Shown piece after piece: positions 36,981 through 48,519 of a stretch of DNA of 64,000 nt (position 1 is its first letter; every line of letters begins with the position of its first letter). The notes beneath the pieces were generated by a model. It searched no databases. It saw only the letters and a list, made by a program, of their open reading frames with translations, and had not been told where the DNA came from. The stretch spans positions 53,959,905 through 54,023,904 of the forward strand of contig NC_067312.1 of the NCBI RefSeq assembly GCF_020740795.1, in the 5' to 3' direction. The stretch comes from Apus apus (Eukaryota; Chordata; Aves; Apodiformes; Apodidae). A program made the translations under genes and the position numbers.

Positions 36981-38779
36981 TGCTGCTCTGTACAAGATGT
37001 CTGGCTGCTTGCATTTTCCCCTCTCTTGGTGACAAACCATTTGCTGAGTAGCTTCTGTTATCACACGTTCATGAGCCCTGTCAGCCTGCCCCTGCAGAGT
37101 CACAGGCAGCTAGCTAAAAGTTCTCATGCTATTCTAACTTTTTCCAGATAAAATTTTCTGAGTACATAAGCAAGTTGATGAGTGCATAATGTGTCATTGA
37201 GAGAGAACTGATTGTATCGGACAGCTTGGAAAAGTCTCTTAGCAAAACAAAATGAAGAGAGGAGATGCATTTTGGGTTGGAATTTGCAACATTCCAAGTT
37301 GAAACTTGGATCAACCTTTTGCTTTTAGCTAGTATCTTTTTTGAGTCATGATCTTTATGTCATTTTAAATCCAAGCTGTCCTCCCACATTAGCTGGTAAC
37401 ACAGAAATCACAAAAGGTCAGTTTCACGCTATAAACATGTCCTTTTCTTAAACACAAGCCATGCAGACTCATAGCTGGAGGATCAGATTGTTTCATAGAA
37501 TACTGCAAAAACGACTGATCATGCTGATTCATTGTAAATAACTCCAATGGTAAAGGTTCTACACACAAAACATAGCATACTTCATAGAAAATATCATCTA
37601 CCAAAAGGAGCATTGGGGCAAATTTTCAAAGGCTCATTAGCTAAGGCAACTCTCCTGTTTGTTTCCACTTTGTGCCTTTGAAAATATCCCCAAGGTGCAG
37701 GTATTTTTCCTTCTCCAGCAGAGCTGTATTAGGTTAATAATTGCCTTGCAAGAGGCAAGTTAAGGTGGGCATTGATGCAAATCAGCTGTCTGTAAATGCT
37801 CTTTAAAAACATTATGTACTTTGACTAGTATAGTTAGGTTATTCTCCATGCATCACACACCTAGAAATACTACACAGGGAAGAATTTTGAGCTCAGATTA
37901 TTCTTTGCTGGCACAAGCACTGTATAAAGCCTGATTAATAGTGGCTCTATACAGTCTTATGCTTCTTGCCTCTAGTGCTGGTATCAGCATGTAAATTTGG
38001 CAGGGAGGGACATCAGATGGATTTGTAATGGTCTCTGAAGGGTCTTTGGCTCCATCAGCCAGTGAATGGATTTCACACAGCATATGCAGCATTTCCATTT
38101 CTTACGGCTATAATGGAATAACAGTTTAATTTAACAACCAACCCAAGTATGATTCAACACAAGGACATACTACATTTCATTTTAGTGAAGCATGCCACAG
38201 CTCAAGGGGCGTGTCAGAGCTAACAAAAATAAAATCTCACTCTACCTTTTACTCCACAGAGAAGCTTGCCAAGTATCAAAATCCTTCCATGGAAATTCTG
38301 GTTGTGAGTATATACTCGGGCCTATCACCTATCTTACTGATGACTTGTAAGGCTTTGTTTTGGCTAAATGTTTTATTTTTAAAACTCATAGTTTAAAGGG
38401 CGAGATTCTTGCATGCTGACTTCACACAGTGCTGCTACGCTCAGTCAGGAGAGCTGAGGCTAATACATTCCTTGGTGGAAGTGTACAGACCCCATAAAAA
38501 AACCCCTCAGCTTTGGGACAAGGTCCTCCAGGTGAGCTGGAACTGCTGCCTTGGAGCCCAGAGGTCTTGAGACCTTGTAGTGTCTCGAGACATTCTCCTC
38601 TCGGGTGCATCCTTAAAATTTGGAAAATATTTGTGAACATTCTCATGACAAAAGAGAAAATTATACTGTATTATAATTGTTGGCCACTAAATGGAACTTT
38701 GAATTATTATATTTCAATTCATGATGCTTTGTAGTAGTATGGATAAGTGGGATGAGGTGCTATATGTGGATGCTTTTTG
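36981..38779. other. Unassigned spacer sequence
   Basis: AT-rich, with only short open frames. No LTR matching the one at 48,133 is seen, so the 5' LTR of the ERV is missing or unrecognisable. Confidence 0.4.
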
Positions 38780-39525
38780 ATTTTGTATGGAAGGCCAGAG
38801 ATTCAAAAGAAGTGTGGTGTTAAGGAGGATTATATTTTGTATGCAGGATCAAGAACTAGTAAGAAAGGTTGTTGTGAAGTTCGTGAAAGGGGATGAAGAT
38901 GTAGATGTGCAGTTGTTGGTGCCCTCAGCTACCCCTGAAAATGCAGCACCTGCATACAAGGGGAGTGAAGGGGGGACAAGGGGGTGATTGGAGGAGGCGG
39001 ATTGTGGCCCGGCTGTCAGGAGAATGAGGGGACAGCGTCCTGCTGTTAAGGCCCCCTTGAGACAAGCCGTCCGAGCTAATCTGGAGCGGATGTACAGGCT
39101 ACTCAAAACAATCATGATGACACGTGGGGGGATATCCAAGCACTTTTAGAGACCCTCCTCACTAGTGAGGAAAACTGAAATATCCACAAGATTACATGGA
39201 TTAGCTTATGCCCAGGGAGAATGTGGACTGGGATCCTAACTCCAGGAGGGACCTGGACAGGCTTGAATGGTGTCAGACCTTAGTCTCACGTGGGGTTCAG
39301 CATGGAACTTGTAAACAGAAAAACCTGTCAAAATTGAATGGGGTTGGATAGGGGTCTGGTGAGGAACCCTCGATCTTTTATGAGAGGCTGTGCAAGACTG
39401 CTAGAAAGTGAACTGATTGGGATCCAGAGGAGGAAACAGGACGATTTTCAACATGCTGTTTGTAGGACAGTCAGCTTCAGATATCAGAAAGATACTGCAG
39501 AAAGTGGATGGGGTGGGAGGAAAGG
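38780..39525 (+). pseudogene. ERV gag remnant (probable matrix to capsid end)
   Basis: The best-supported part is near 39,453-39,515. It encodes a [15 protein letters not shown] stretch resembling the capsid C-terminal region of gamma-like retroviruses. Upstream sequence is broken by stops. A CR1 insertion follows directly, so the frame running to 40,076 is a gag-CR1 hybrid and not a gene. Confidence 0.5.
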
Positions 39526-39529
39526 TGAT

Positions 39530-40795
39530 CAGGCCCAGTCTGCATGGGCAGTTTACAAAAGGCAGGTCCTGCCTGACTAACCTGATCTCCTTCTACAACA
39601 AGGTGATCCACCAGGTAGATGAGGGAAGAGCTGTGGACATTGTCTATCTGGACTTGAGTAAAACCTTTGACACTGTCTCCCACAGCATTCTCCTTCAGAA
39701 ACTTGCGGTGATGAGCTTGGATAAACAGACTTTGCACTGGATAGAAAACTGGCTGGATGGCCAGGCCCAAAAAGTGGTAGTTAACGGAGCCAAATCTGGT
39801 TGGTGTCTGGTCACAAGGGGTGTTCCCCGTAGATCAGTATGGGGGCCTGTTCTCTTTAATGTCTTCTTTATCAATGATCTGGATGAGGGGATTGAGTGCA
39901 CCCTCAGTAAGTTTGCAGATGACACCAAGCTAGGTGGGTGTGTTGATCTGCTAGAGGGTAGGGAAGCTCTACAGCAGGACCTAGCCAGATTAGATCAGTG
40001 GGCCAAGGTTAACTGTATGGGGTTCAACAAGGCAAGTGCTGGGTCCTACACTTGGGTCATAGCAACCCCATGGTAAACTACAGACTTGGCAATGTGTGGT
40101 TGAAAAGCTGCAGGGTGGAAAAGGACCTGGGGGTATTGATCAATAATCAACTAGATATGAGCCAGCAGTGGGCACAGGTGGCTGAGAAGGCCAATGGCAT
40201 CCTGGCTTGTATCAGGAAGGCTGTGGCCAGAGGAATAGGGAGCTGATCATCCCTCTGTACTTGGCACTGGTGAGGCCACACTTGGAGTATCGTGTTCAGT
40301 TCTGGGCCCCTCACTATAAGGACAGAGAAGTGCTGGAGCATGTTCAAAAAAGGGCAGCGAGGCTTGTGAAGGGCCTAGAGCACAAGTTCTATGAGGAGCG
40401 GCTGAGGGCGCTGGGGCTGTTCAGTCTGCAGAAGAGGAGGCTGTGGAGAGACCTCACTGCTCTTTACAACTACCGGAAAGGAGGCTGGAGCGATGAAGGG
40501 AACAGCCTCTTCTCCCTGCTGATGTGTGATAGGACCCAAGGGTCCCTGGTGCAAGCTGCACCAGGGGAGGTTTAGGATAGATATTAGGAAGCATTTCTTC
40601 ACTGAAAGGGTTGTCAAGCATTAGAATAGTTTCCCCAGGGCAGTGGTGGAGTCACCATCTCTGGAGGCATTTAAATGGCACATGGACCTGGTGCTTAGGG
40701 ACATGGTTTAGTGGCGAGCTCGTGGTGTTAGGTCTAAGGTTGGACTAGATGATCTTGGGCCTCTTCCAGCCACAGACATTCTGTGATTCTGTGTG
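39530..40795 (+). mobile_element. 5'-truncated CR1 LINE inserted in ERV gag
   Basis: It encodes the CR1 reverse-transcriptase middle and C-terminal parts ([43 protein letters not shown]) in a frame open to 40,076. Diverged coding sequence follows, then a 3' end with the ATTCTGTGATTCTGTG repeat at about 40,780. It lies between capsid-like and nucleocapsid-like parts of the ERV, so it is younger than the ERV insertion. Confidence 0.88.
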
Positions 40796-40799
40796 AATG

Positions 40800-41112
40800 C
40801 TGATCTTGCACTTGATGGAACTAGTGTATAAGGTGTGCAGTAGCTGAGATGAGAAAGAGAAAAAAAGAAAAACTAACCCAAATGATATTGCAGGCACTGC
40901 TATTACCTGCCACTAGAACTGAAAGTAATTGTGAGAGGCGGGGGGGAGCAGAGGTCAGGGCAGCGTGAGACATGTAAGATCATTGTCTATGGGGGATCAC
41001 AGAAATTGAGCCCTGTTAGGGCTAAATCAGTGTGCAGCTTGCCGGGAGGAGGGGCACTGGAAAAATGAGTGCCCAAAACAGGAGCAAGAAAGATAGGGAA
41101 TGGGAAAATTTG
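40800..41112 (+). pseudogene. ERV gag remnant with nucleocapsid zinc knuckle
   Basis: At 41,031-41,072 the plus strand encodes a single CX2CX4HX4C knuckle (CAACREEGHWKNEC) followed by basic residues. One knuckle, not two, is usual for gamma-like retroviruses. The gag frame is broken upstream. It is cut off at 41,112 by the large CR1 insertion. Confidence 0.75.
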
Positions 41113-41308
41113 GAATCATAGAATCATAGAATCATAGAATCATAGGGGTTGGAAGGGACTTCGAAAGATCATCTAGTCCAACCCCCCTGCCAGAGCAGGG
41201 TCACCTAAAGTACATCACACAGGAAGGCGTCCAGGCGGGTTTTGAATGTCTCCAGTGAAGGAGACTCCACAACCTCTCTGGGCAGCCTGTTCCAGTCCTC
41301 TGTCACTC

Positions 41309-44083
41309 TCACAGTAAAAAAAAAAAAATTCTGATATCCACTTTAAACCTCCTATGCTCCAGTCTGTATCCATTACTCCTTGTCCTATCACTGGTCATCA
41401 CTGAACAAAGCTTAACTCCATCTTCTTGACACTCACCCTTTACGTATTTGTAAATGTTGATGAGGTCACCCCTCAGTCTCCTTTTCTCCAAACTAAAGAG
41501 ACCCAGCTCTCTCAGCCTTTCCTCATAAGGGAGACGTTCCACTCCCTTAATCATCTTTGTGGCTCTGCACTGGACTCTTTCCAGCAGTTCCCTGTCCTTC
41601 TTGAACTGAGGGGCCCAGAACTGGACACAATACTCCAGATGCGGCCTCACCAATGCAGAATAGAGGGGGAGGAGAACCTCTCTTGACCTACTAACCACAC
41701 CCTTTCTAATGCACCCCAGGATGCCATTGGCCTTCTTAGCCACAAGGGCACATTGCTGGCTCATGGTCATCCTCCTGTCTACCAGGACCCCCAGATCCCT
41801 TTCTCCTACACTGCTCTCCAGCAGGTCAGCCCCCAACCTGTACTGGTACATTATGTTTTTCTTTCCCAAATGCAAAACTCTACACTTGCCCTTGTTGAAC
41901 TTCATCAGGTTTTTCGCCGCCCAAGTCTCCAGCCTGTCTAGGTCTCTCTGAATGGCAGCACAGCCTTCTGGTGTGTCAGCCACTCCTCCCAGCTTGGTGT
42001 CATCAGCAAACTTGCTGAGGGTACATTCTGTACCCTCATCCAGGTCGTTGATGAAGATGTTGAACACCGGTCCCAGTACTGACCCCTGAGGGACTCCACT
42101 AGTCACAGGCTTCCAACTAGATTCTGCCCCATTGACTACAACTCTCTGACTTCTTCCTTTCAACCACCTCACTGCCTGATCATCAAACCCATACTTGATC
42201 AACTTATCTACAAGGATGCTGTGGGAGACGGTGTCAAATGCTTTACTGAAATCAAGATAGACCACATCCACCGCTCTACCATCATCTATCCACCTAGTCA
42301 TTTCCTCATAGAAGGCTATGAGGTTAGTCAAACATGACTTACCCTTGGTAAAACCATGTTGACTGCTCTTGATGACCCCCATGTCCTTGATATGTCTAGA
42401 GATAGTGCCAAGGACAAGTTGTTCCATCACCTTTCCAGGTATGGAGGTGAGGCTGACCGGTCTATACTTACCCGGGTCCTCCTTCTTGCCCTTCTTGTAG
42501 ACTGGAGTGACATTTGCCATCCTCCAGTCCTCAGGCACCTCTCCTGTTACCCATGACTTACCGAAGATGATGGAGAGTGGCCTAGCAATGACCTCCGCCA
42601 GCTCCCGCAGCACCCTTGGATGCATTTCATCCGGACCCATCGATTTATGGATGTCCAGATTACTCAACTGATCCCTAACCCAATCCTCATCTACCTGGGC
42701 AAACTCCTCCTTTATCTTGACTTCTACTGGGGCTATATGAAACTGGGGCTCATGGGGAAAGCCTGCAGGAGTAAAGACAGAGGCAAAGAAGGCATTCAGC
42801 ACCTCTGCCTTCTTTAAATCCTCTGTCACCAGGGCACCCACCTCATTCAGCAGTGGGCCTATATTGCCTCTGGTATTAGTTTTGTTGGCTATGTATTTGA
42901 AAAAGCCCTTTCTATTGTCCTTAACCCGACTTGCAAGGTTAAGTTCCAAGGAGGCCTTAGCTTTCCTAGTTGCCTCCCTTCATTCTCTGACAACAGTCCT
43001 ATATTCCTCCCAAGTGACCAGCCCCTCCTTCCACGATCTATAGATTTTCCTTTTCCACTTGAGTTTGCCCAGCAGTTCCTTTTTTAACCATGCTGTTCTC
43101 CTAGCTCCCTTACTTGATTTTCTACCCATTGGGACACACTGATCCTGTGCTTGCAAGAAGTGGTCCTTGAATGTTGACCAGCTATCTTGAGCCCCTTTAC
43201 CTTCTAGCACTCTGTCCCATGGGACCTCCCTTAACAATTGATTGAGGAGGCCGAAGTTTGCTCTGTGGAAGTCCAGGGTTCTGGTCCTGCTGGGTATTCT
43301 GTTCCTCCCACACAGGATCCTGAACTCCACCATCTCGTGGTCACTGCAGCCAAGGCTGCCATTGACCACCACTGCTTCAACAAGGCCCTTCTTGTTGGTG
43401 AGCACAAGACCCAGCAGCGCTCCTCTTCTAGTTGGCTTGTCCACCATTTGCATTAAGAAGTTGTCATCAATGCACTGGAGGAACCTCCTAGACTGTGAAA
43501 GGCTGGCTGTATAAGTCTTCCAGCAGATATTGGGGTAGTTAAAATCTCCCATGAGGACCAAGGACTGTAATTGTGAGGCTGCTTTCAGCTGCCTGTAGAA
43601 AGCCTCATCAACTTCCTCATCTTGATCAGGAGGTCTGTAGTAGACCCTCACAACTGTATCACCCATACCGCCCTGCCCTTTAATTCTTACCCACAGACTT
43701 TCAACTTGCCCCTCATCAGCCCCTGCACAAAACTCGATACATTCTAGCTGCTCTCTCACATGAAGAGCAACTCCACCACCTCGCTTCACCAACCGATCTT
43801 TCCTTAAAAGCACACAGCCATCCATGGCCACATTCCAGTCGTGTGAGCTGTCCCACCATGTCTTAGTTATTGCTACCAGATCATAACCCTTAGACCGCAC
43901 ACAGACCTCTAACTCTTCCTGTTTATTCCCCATGCTGCGTGCATTGGTGTACAGGCATTTCAGGAAGCAAGCAGAGCACACTGGTGGGACCAAATCCTCC
44001 TTAGACCACCTTCCTTCAGGCCCTGGTATGTTCCTCTTGGGCTTGTCCCTAACAGACCCAGTTTTCTCCCCTTCCCCCTTCAC
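41309..44083 (-). pseudogene. CR1 ORF2: AP endonuclease and reverse transcriptase, nearly intact
   Basis: The endonuclease part (44,083-42,980) shows TNARSMGNKQEEL, GDFNYPNICW and CSDHEMVEF. The reverse transcriptase follows in the same frame after a single TGA at 42,980-42,982, with [37 protein letters not shown] and the catalytic [11 protein letters not shown] near 42,000. A run of 12 A at 41,316-41,327 breaks the frame near the C-terminus; downstream conserved coding sequence continues in another frame. It would nick target DNA and copy CR1 RNA, but it is probably inactive. Confidence 0.9.
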
Positions 44084-44085
44084 AT

Positions 44086-45246
44086 CTAGTTTAAAGCTCT
44101 CTCAATAAGCCCTGCTAAGTCCTGCCCCAAAAGCCTTTTCCCCCTCTGTGACACGTGCATCCCACCTGCCACCATCAGGCCAGGTGTCTCATATAGCAGC
44201 CCATGATCAAAAAAACCAAAGCCCTGCCTTTGGCACCAGTCTCGTAGCCATTCACTGATCAGTAAACTCTTCCTGTTTATCTCTCCACCCATTCTTGCAG
44301 GAGGGATGGAGGCAAACACTACTTGCGCTCCAGACCCCCTAACTAGCCGTCCCAGGGCCCTGAAGTCTCTCTTCATTGCCCTTACATTTCTTGTAATAAT
44401 TTCGTCACTGCCAACCTGAAAAATCAGCAGTGGGTAGTAATCAGAGGGATTTACCATACTAGAGAGTTTCCTTTTAACATCTCTAATGTGAGCCCCAGGG
44501 AGGCAGCAGACCTCCCTGTGGGATGGGTCTGCTCGACAGATGGGCCCTTCTGTTCCCCTCAGAAGGGAGTCACCCACCACAATTACCCTCCTTTCCTTCT
44601 TAGTTGAAGAAGTCCTAAGGCGTGGAGCTGAGCAACAAGTCCTAGGTGGTTCACTAGACAAGTCTGTCACTCCAACTTCATTTTCCTGTCCCTGAAGTTC
44701 CAAGGCCTCATACGTATTCTTCAAGGGCAATTCGGAGGGTGGAGGGAGTTGGGAGGGTTTTTGCTTGCCTCTCCGAGGACGGACCTCCCTCCATTCCTCC
44801 ATGTCCCTAAAGTTCTCTCCTTCTGTCTGAGGACAGGAGGGGAGGGGATCCGTCACTTCTTCTAGCACCTCTTCCTTCTGCCCTTGCCTCAGGGTTTGGC
44901 TCCACCAATCTATTTTGCTCTCACATTCTCTGATGATTCTTAGTCTTTCAACCTCCTCCGTCAGTTTAACCACCTGCCTGAGGAGATCATTGATTTGCTC
45001 ACACCGCACACACGCGGTGCCACCGGCTCCCTCTGGTACCAGTGCCAGGCTCAGACACTCGCTGCAGCCAGAGACCTGCACAGCTGCGTGCGTGCTCGGA
45101 ACCTCTGTCTGAGTTCCCACATCCTTTTCAAGTACGGTTTTAGGGCGTGTTGTCACCATGCTTGAGAGAGCTACCGGTGTCTTCTTCTCCCTGCCTCCAC
45201 TCGCGCCGCTCTCCGCGTGCCCTCGCGCTCCCCGCCCTCGCGCCAC
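44086..45246 (-). CDS. CR1 ORF1: CxxC/coiled-coil region plus SGNH esterase domain
   Basis: 386 codons, uninterrupted. The N-terminal half has a CSECL...CVRCEQ cysteine pair and a leucine-rich coiled-coil stretch (INDLLRQVVKLTEEVERLR). The C-terminal half is an SGNH-hydrolase-type esterase: GDS block in VIVVGDSLLRG, GSDE in place of the usual GxND, and a C-terminal GMHVSQRGKRLL histidine block. CR1 ORF1 proteins with an esterase domain are known; their role in the retrotransposition particle is unclear. ORF2 begins right after, with two bases between the frames. Confidence 0.9.
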   Translation of the reverse strand: MARGRGARGHAESGASGGREKKTPVALSSMVTTRPKTVLEKDVGTQTEVPSTHAAVQVSGCSECLSLALVPEGAGGTACVRCEQINDLLRQVVKLTEEVERLRIIRECESKIDWWSQTLRQGQKEEVLEEVTDPLPSCPQTEGENFRDMEEWREVRPRRGKQKPSQLPPPSELPLKNTYEALELQGQENEVGVTDLSSEPPRTCCSAPRLRTSSTKKERRVIVVGDSLLRGTEGPICRADPSHREVCCLPGAHIRDVKRKLSSMVNPSDYYPLLIFQVGSDEIITRNVRAMKRDFRALGRLVRGSGAQVVFASIPPARMGGEINRKSLLISEWLRDWCQRQGFGFFDHGLLYETPGLMVAGGMHVSQRGKRLLGQDLAGLIERALN

Positions 45247-45560
45247 TCCCTGCTCCTGCCGCTGCCGCTCTCTGCTCTGCGCTGCCGCGTGCTCTGAGGG
45301 AGCTGCCGAGATGGCCGCTGTTAAACCTTGCCGCCATTCTCAGCCACGCCCCCCACCACGTCAGCCTTCCTGTTCCTCTCAGGATTCCCGCTCAGACTCG
45401 GGTCTCCTCGCTCTGCTCCGGCTTCGCCATCTCCAGGAAGCCCGTCCCCTTCTCTAATCCTCAGTAATTAAAGGAGCGGCTCTCACCGCTGACGGTGGCG
45501 CCGCCGCTCTCCGCTCTGCGCTGCCGCGTGCTGCTGCGAATTTGATGGTGGTGGAAGAAT

Positions 45561-45893
45561 GTGACTCAGACTGAAGGGGGACCACAGGAAATTACTAATA
45601 TTCTCTCAGCTGATCCTCTAGTTCCAATTAAGCCAGGGGGTGAAGCTATAGATTTTTTATTAGATGCTGGAGCCACACATTCAGTAGCTACCTTTCAGGG
45701 TTGTAAGGGACCTCTAAGTCCAATTACAATATCCACTGCTGAGGCAACTGGAAAGCAAGTTTTAAGGCCGTTCCTGAAACCAATGGAGTGCACAATTGGA
45801 AATAAGAAATTAACTCATGAATTTCTCTGTATGCCAGAATGTCCCCTGCCTCTATTAGGACATAATTTGTTGTGCAAATTGAATGCTCAATGA
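45561..45893 (+). pseudogene. ERV protease fragment (gamma-like)
   Basis: The open frame carries the retroviral aspartic-protease active site as LLDAGATHS (DAG at about 45,662) and, near the end, a PLLGHNLL block matching the conserved C-terminal helix region. It directly follows the CR1 insertion and ends at a stop at 45,893. Downstream reverse-transcriptase sequence is broken. Confidence 0.85.
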
Positions 45894-46069
45894 ACCTCTT
45901 CTGAGAACTCTGTGCAGTTACACATTCCGCAGGAGATGGCATGAAAGGCACAGATTTGCCTGCTACCAGAGGCAATCTCCAACTGAGGAACCTGAACATG
46001 ACATTCCAGACACAGTGATAAATGAAGTGATTCCTCTGACATGTGTTTCCAAAGAACCAGTTTTGGATT

Positions 46070-46335
46070 GATGGAGACTTTCTTCTGCATCCCTGTGGAT
46101 GAGGCAAGGTGAACCATTGTAGCATTTGAATGGGAAAATCTGACAACCTGGAAGAAAACACAGCTGTGTTGGATGGTGTTTCCAGAAGGATTCAAGAGCA
46201 GCCCCACCCTGTTTGGTAAGGTACTAGCAAAGGAACTGGAGCAGGCAAGGCAATAACCAACACATCACGCTCTTGCAGTACACTGATGACACACTGATTG
46301 GTGCCAGTTGCAGAACAGGAACTTTCACAAGGTGG
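46070..46335 (+). pseudogene. ERV reverse-transcriptase remnant
   Basis: In two frames, conserved blocks appear: FFCIPVDEA, QLCWMVFPEGFKSSPTLFGK and LLQYTDDTLIGA, the last carrying the YxDD active-site motif as YTDD (46,271 onward). Frameshifts and stops separate them, and most of the polymerase is missing. Confidence 0.8.
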
Positions 46336-46571
46336 CTGTTTGACTACTAACAAACAAGTCTGTGCCAGCAGACCTGATTTAAAAAATGAACCACTGAGTA
46401 ATTCAAACACAGACTTATTAAAAGATAACAGCCACAGGACAATTAAATGTAAAACCACCCCCGTACACAGAAAAGGAGAATCAATGGGTGGAGCCAGGAA
46501 AATACTCCAAGGATTCTTAAGAAGGCAGGTGGGTTAGCCCAAACCAGCAAGTTATTCCCACCTGCAAAACT

Positions 46572-47611
46572 ATGGAAACCCATGGTAAGAGATTACCTGA
46601 GGAAACCCACATGGGCACAGATGCATTGGGAAACAATGTTAAAAGATCTGCCGTTGGGCCAAAAATGCAGATTAGAGTGAACGTCATAGTGAAAAGATGC
46701 GAAATTCCAAACAACCCTGAGATACAAAGAAAACCCCCAGGAGGAAATGTAAAAAGAGGAATCACTCCAGGGGAATACTGCCAAATGGATTCTTCTGAGT
46801 TACCAAAATGTAACTGGTACAAGTATTTGCTTGTTTTGGTAGACACCTTCACAGGATGGCCAGTGGCTTTTCGTTGCTGCACCAGTCAGGCCCGGGAAGT
46901 TACTGAAATCTTTTTGAAAGAGGTTAATTCCTAGGTTTGGAATTCCTGAGGGCCTGTCTTCTGATAATGGACCCCACTTTGTTGCAGAAGTGGTCCAAGG
47001 AGTGTCCAAGTCGCTACAGTTCAAATGGAACTTGTACACTCCATGGAATCCACAGTCTAGTTGGAAGGTAGAGAATGAATCAGATCATTCAACGACAAAT
47101 TGCTAAATTATGCCGGGAAACTCACCTGAAATGGACTGATGTTTTACCTATGGCCTTACTGAGAATTAGAATCACTCCAAGAACCAAGGAAGGAGTGAGC
47201 CCATTTCAGATTCTCTATGGTAAACCTTATCCAGTGAACAGCACTGTAACAAGTGAACAGCTGCATATGAAAGGGGAGGGATTGTTGAACGATTATTTAC
47301 TGCCTTTGTCTTGGGTTTTGTCATCCCTTCGCAGGTACCTGAACCAGAGAACTCCTCTGCATTTGCACTCATCTGTGCGTCGCTGCCAACTGGGAGACAC
47401 AGCCTACATCTGGACCTCGAAGGATGAGCCACTGAAGGAGAAGTGGAAGGGGCCCTGTGCTGCTCTGCTGACCACATACACTGTAGTGAAGCTGGGTGGG
47501 ATCAATTCCTGGATCCATCACACCCGAGGGAATGATGCCCCTCCCAAGGGGCAGGGGACATGGACACCTACAAGAGGACTTGTGTTAAAATTCTCTAGAA
47601 ATCAATTTTAA
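46572..47611 (+). pseudogene. ERV integrase, frameshifted
   Basis: Two open pieces (46,572-46,934 and 47,075-47,611) with a frameshift and stops between them. The first has THMGTDAL and the core aspartate in CQMDSSEL, then LVLVDTFTGWP. SSDNGPHF and SSWKVEN, with the other two DDE positions, lie at about 46,955-47,075 in another frame. The second piece continues the core and ends in a GPY/F-type C-terminal module (KWKGPCAALLTT, INSWIHHTR), a hallmark of gamma-like integrases. Confidence 0.88.
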
Positions 47612-47625
47612 TTAATGACTTATGC

Positions 47626-48033
47626 TTGGGAATTGGGGAATACTTATTTAGAGCTCAGTTGCCCTCAGGGACTATCAGTATTATTCTGTGTGGTAACTGT
47701 ATTACCCCTAGTAGTTTTACCTTGCTTGCATTTAAAAAAATTAAAAACAGAGGTCATGCTCATCTGGAAGAGTATGGGTATGTTGAACTTAACAATATTA
47801 ACATAATACTAATGACTGATTTGGGAACATATGCTGTGGACACATCTCACATACCTTGTGACAAGGGCATTCACAGGAGCTTGGCCCAGGAGACAACTAG
47901 AAGAAATAACAAATCCAGCTGCTGGATTTGCATTAACTTCCCTGAACATTCAGAGAAAGGGGCACCTATGATTGATGGCTCTGTTCCTTCCAGCATCTCC
48001 TGGAGCAACCTTTGCATGAACAGAACCTGCTAA
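47626..48033 (+). pseudogene. ERV env remnant with large internal deletion
   Basis: 136 codons. The middle carries CWIC (SSCWICINFP), the surface-subunit CXXC motif typical of gamma-like env. A deletion follows, and the frame then runs into a C-terminal tail that ends at 48,033. That tail, from 47,979 on, is shared with the left arm. Signal peptide, fusion peptide and transmembrane segment are not recognisable. Confidence 0.7.
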
Positions 48034-48118
48034 AATACTACTGCGAAAATATGCCCAAGAAGGAAAATAAGAGTGGGACTTAGATGATTAAAAGCTTACA
48101 TATATATATTTTTAAGTC

Positions 48119-48132
48119 TTGAAGGGGGGAAT
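48119..48132 (+). other. ERV polypurine tract
   Basis: TTGAAGGGGGGAAT lies immediately before the LTR start TGTTGTCAG at 48,133. Confidence 0.8.
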
Positions 48133-48519
48133 TGTTGTCAGTTATTAATTTAAGTAAGTAAAATTCGGGGGAAGAATCACATCTGGGAAAAAGGTTACAC
48201 AGAAGATAACGGACACTCAGAATAAAAACAAGGTAACAGTGAAACAGTAAGAATTAGAAAAAATCAGACTCCAATCAGAAACACTCCCCACCAGCCCAGC
48301 CGTGAGACAGGCCTGCAGGACACCTGCACGACAGATGGAAGTGATGGAAAGGAGCACTGCTCACAGCTTGTCTTGCTTACAGCCTTGAGCACTCGGGCAA
48401 AACACATTGAGTAACTGAAATCACGTCATTAATATGTTAAGGAGCCACTAATATATTAAAGAGTCATTCAGCATACTGAAATTCACACCCTCGGCCTAGA
48501 GGGACTCCTACTAACAACA
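48133..48519 (+). mobile_element. ERV 3' LTR (387 bp), right arm
   Basis: Starts TGTTGTCAG and ends CTAACAACA, a near-perfect terminal inverted repeat. It is preceded by a polypurine tract, and an ATTAAAG polyadenylation-type signal lies near 48,456. The identical LTR sits in the left arm at 36,211-36,597. No 5' partner is found in the window. Confidence 0.85.

Larger units (their letters stand above)
41113..45538 (-). mobile_element. Nearly full-length CR1 LINE inserted in the ERV
   Basis: The 3' end carries four tandem ATTCTATG-type repeats (41,113-41,145, seen reversed). The 5' end is GC-rich (45,240-45,538), as in CR1 5' UTRs. AATTTG occurs on both sides (41,107-41,112 and 45,539-45,544), a likely target-site duplication. 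It lies between gag and protease of the ERV. ORF1 is intact and ORF2 is broken by one stop codon and one homopolymer frameshift, so this is a recent copy. It is absent from both palindrome arms. Confidence 0.93.
36758..47972. other. Palindrome spacer
   Basis: 11,215 bp between the two arms, with no inverted pairing between its halves. It holds unassigned sequence, a nested CR1/ERV complex, and most of the gamma-like ERV. The strongest palindrome edge signal is the abrupt loss of pairing at 36,752-36,760 / 47,970-47,978. Confidence 0.9.

Noticed and set aside
39417-40076. 219-codon plus-strand open frame as a host gene
   Set aside because: It is a chance fusion of ERV capsid-end sequence with a CR1 reverse-transcriptase fragment.
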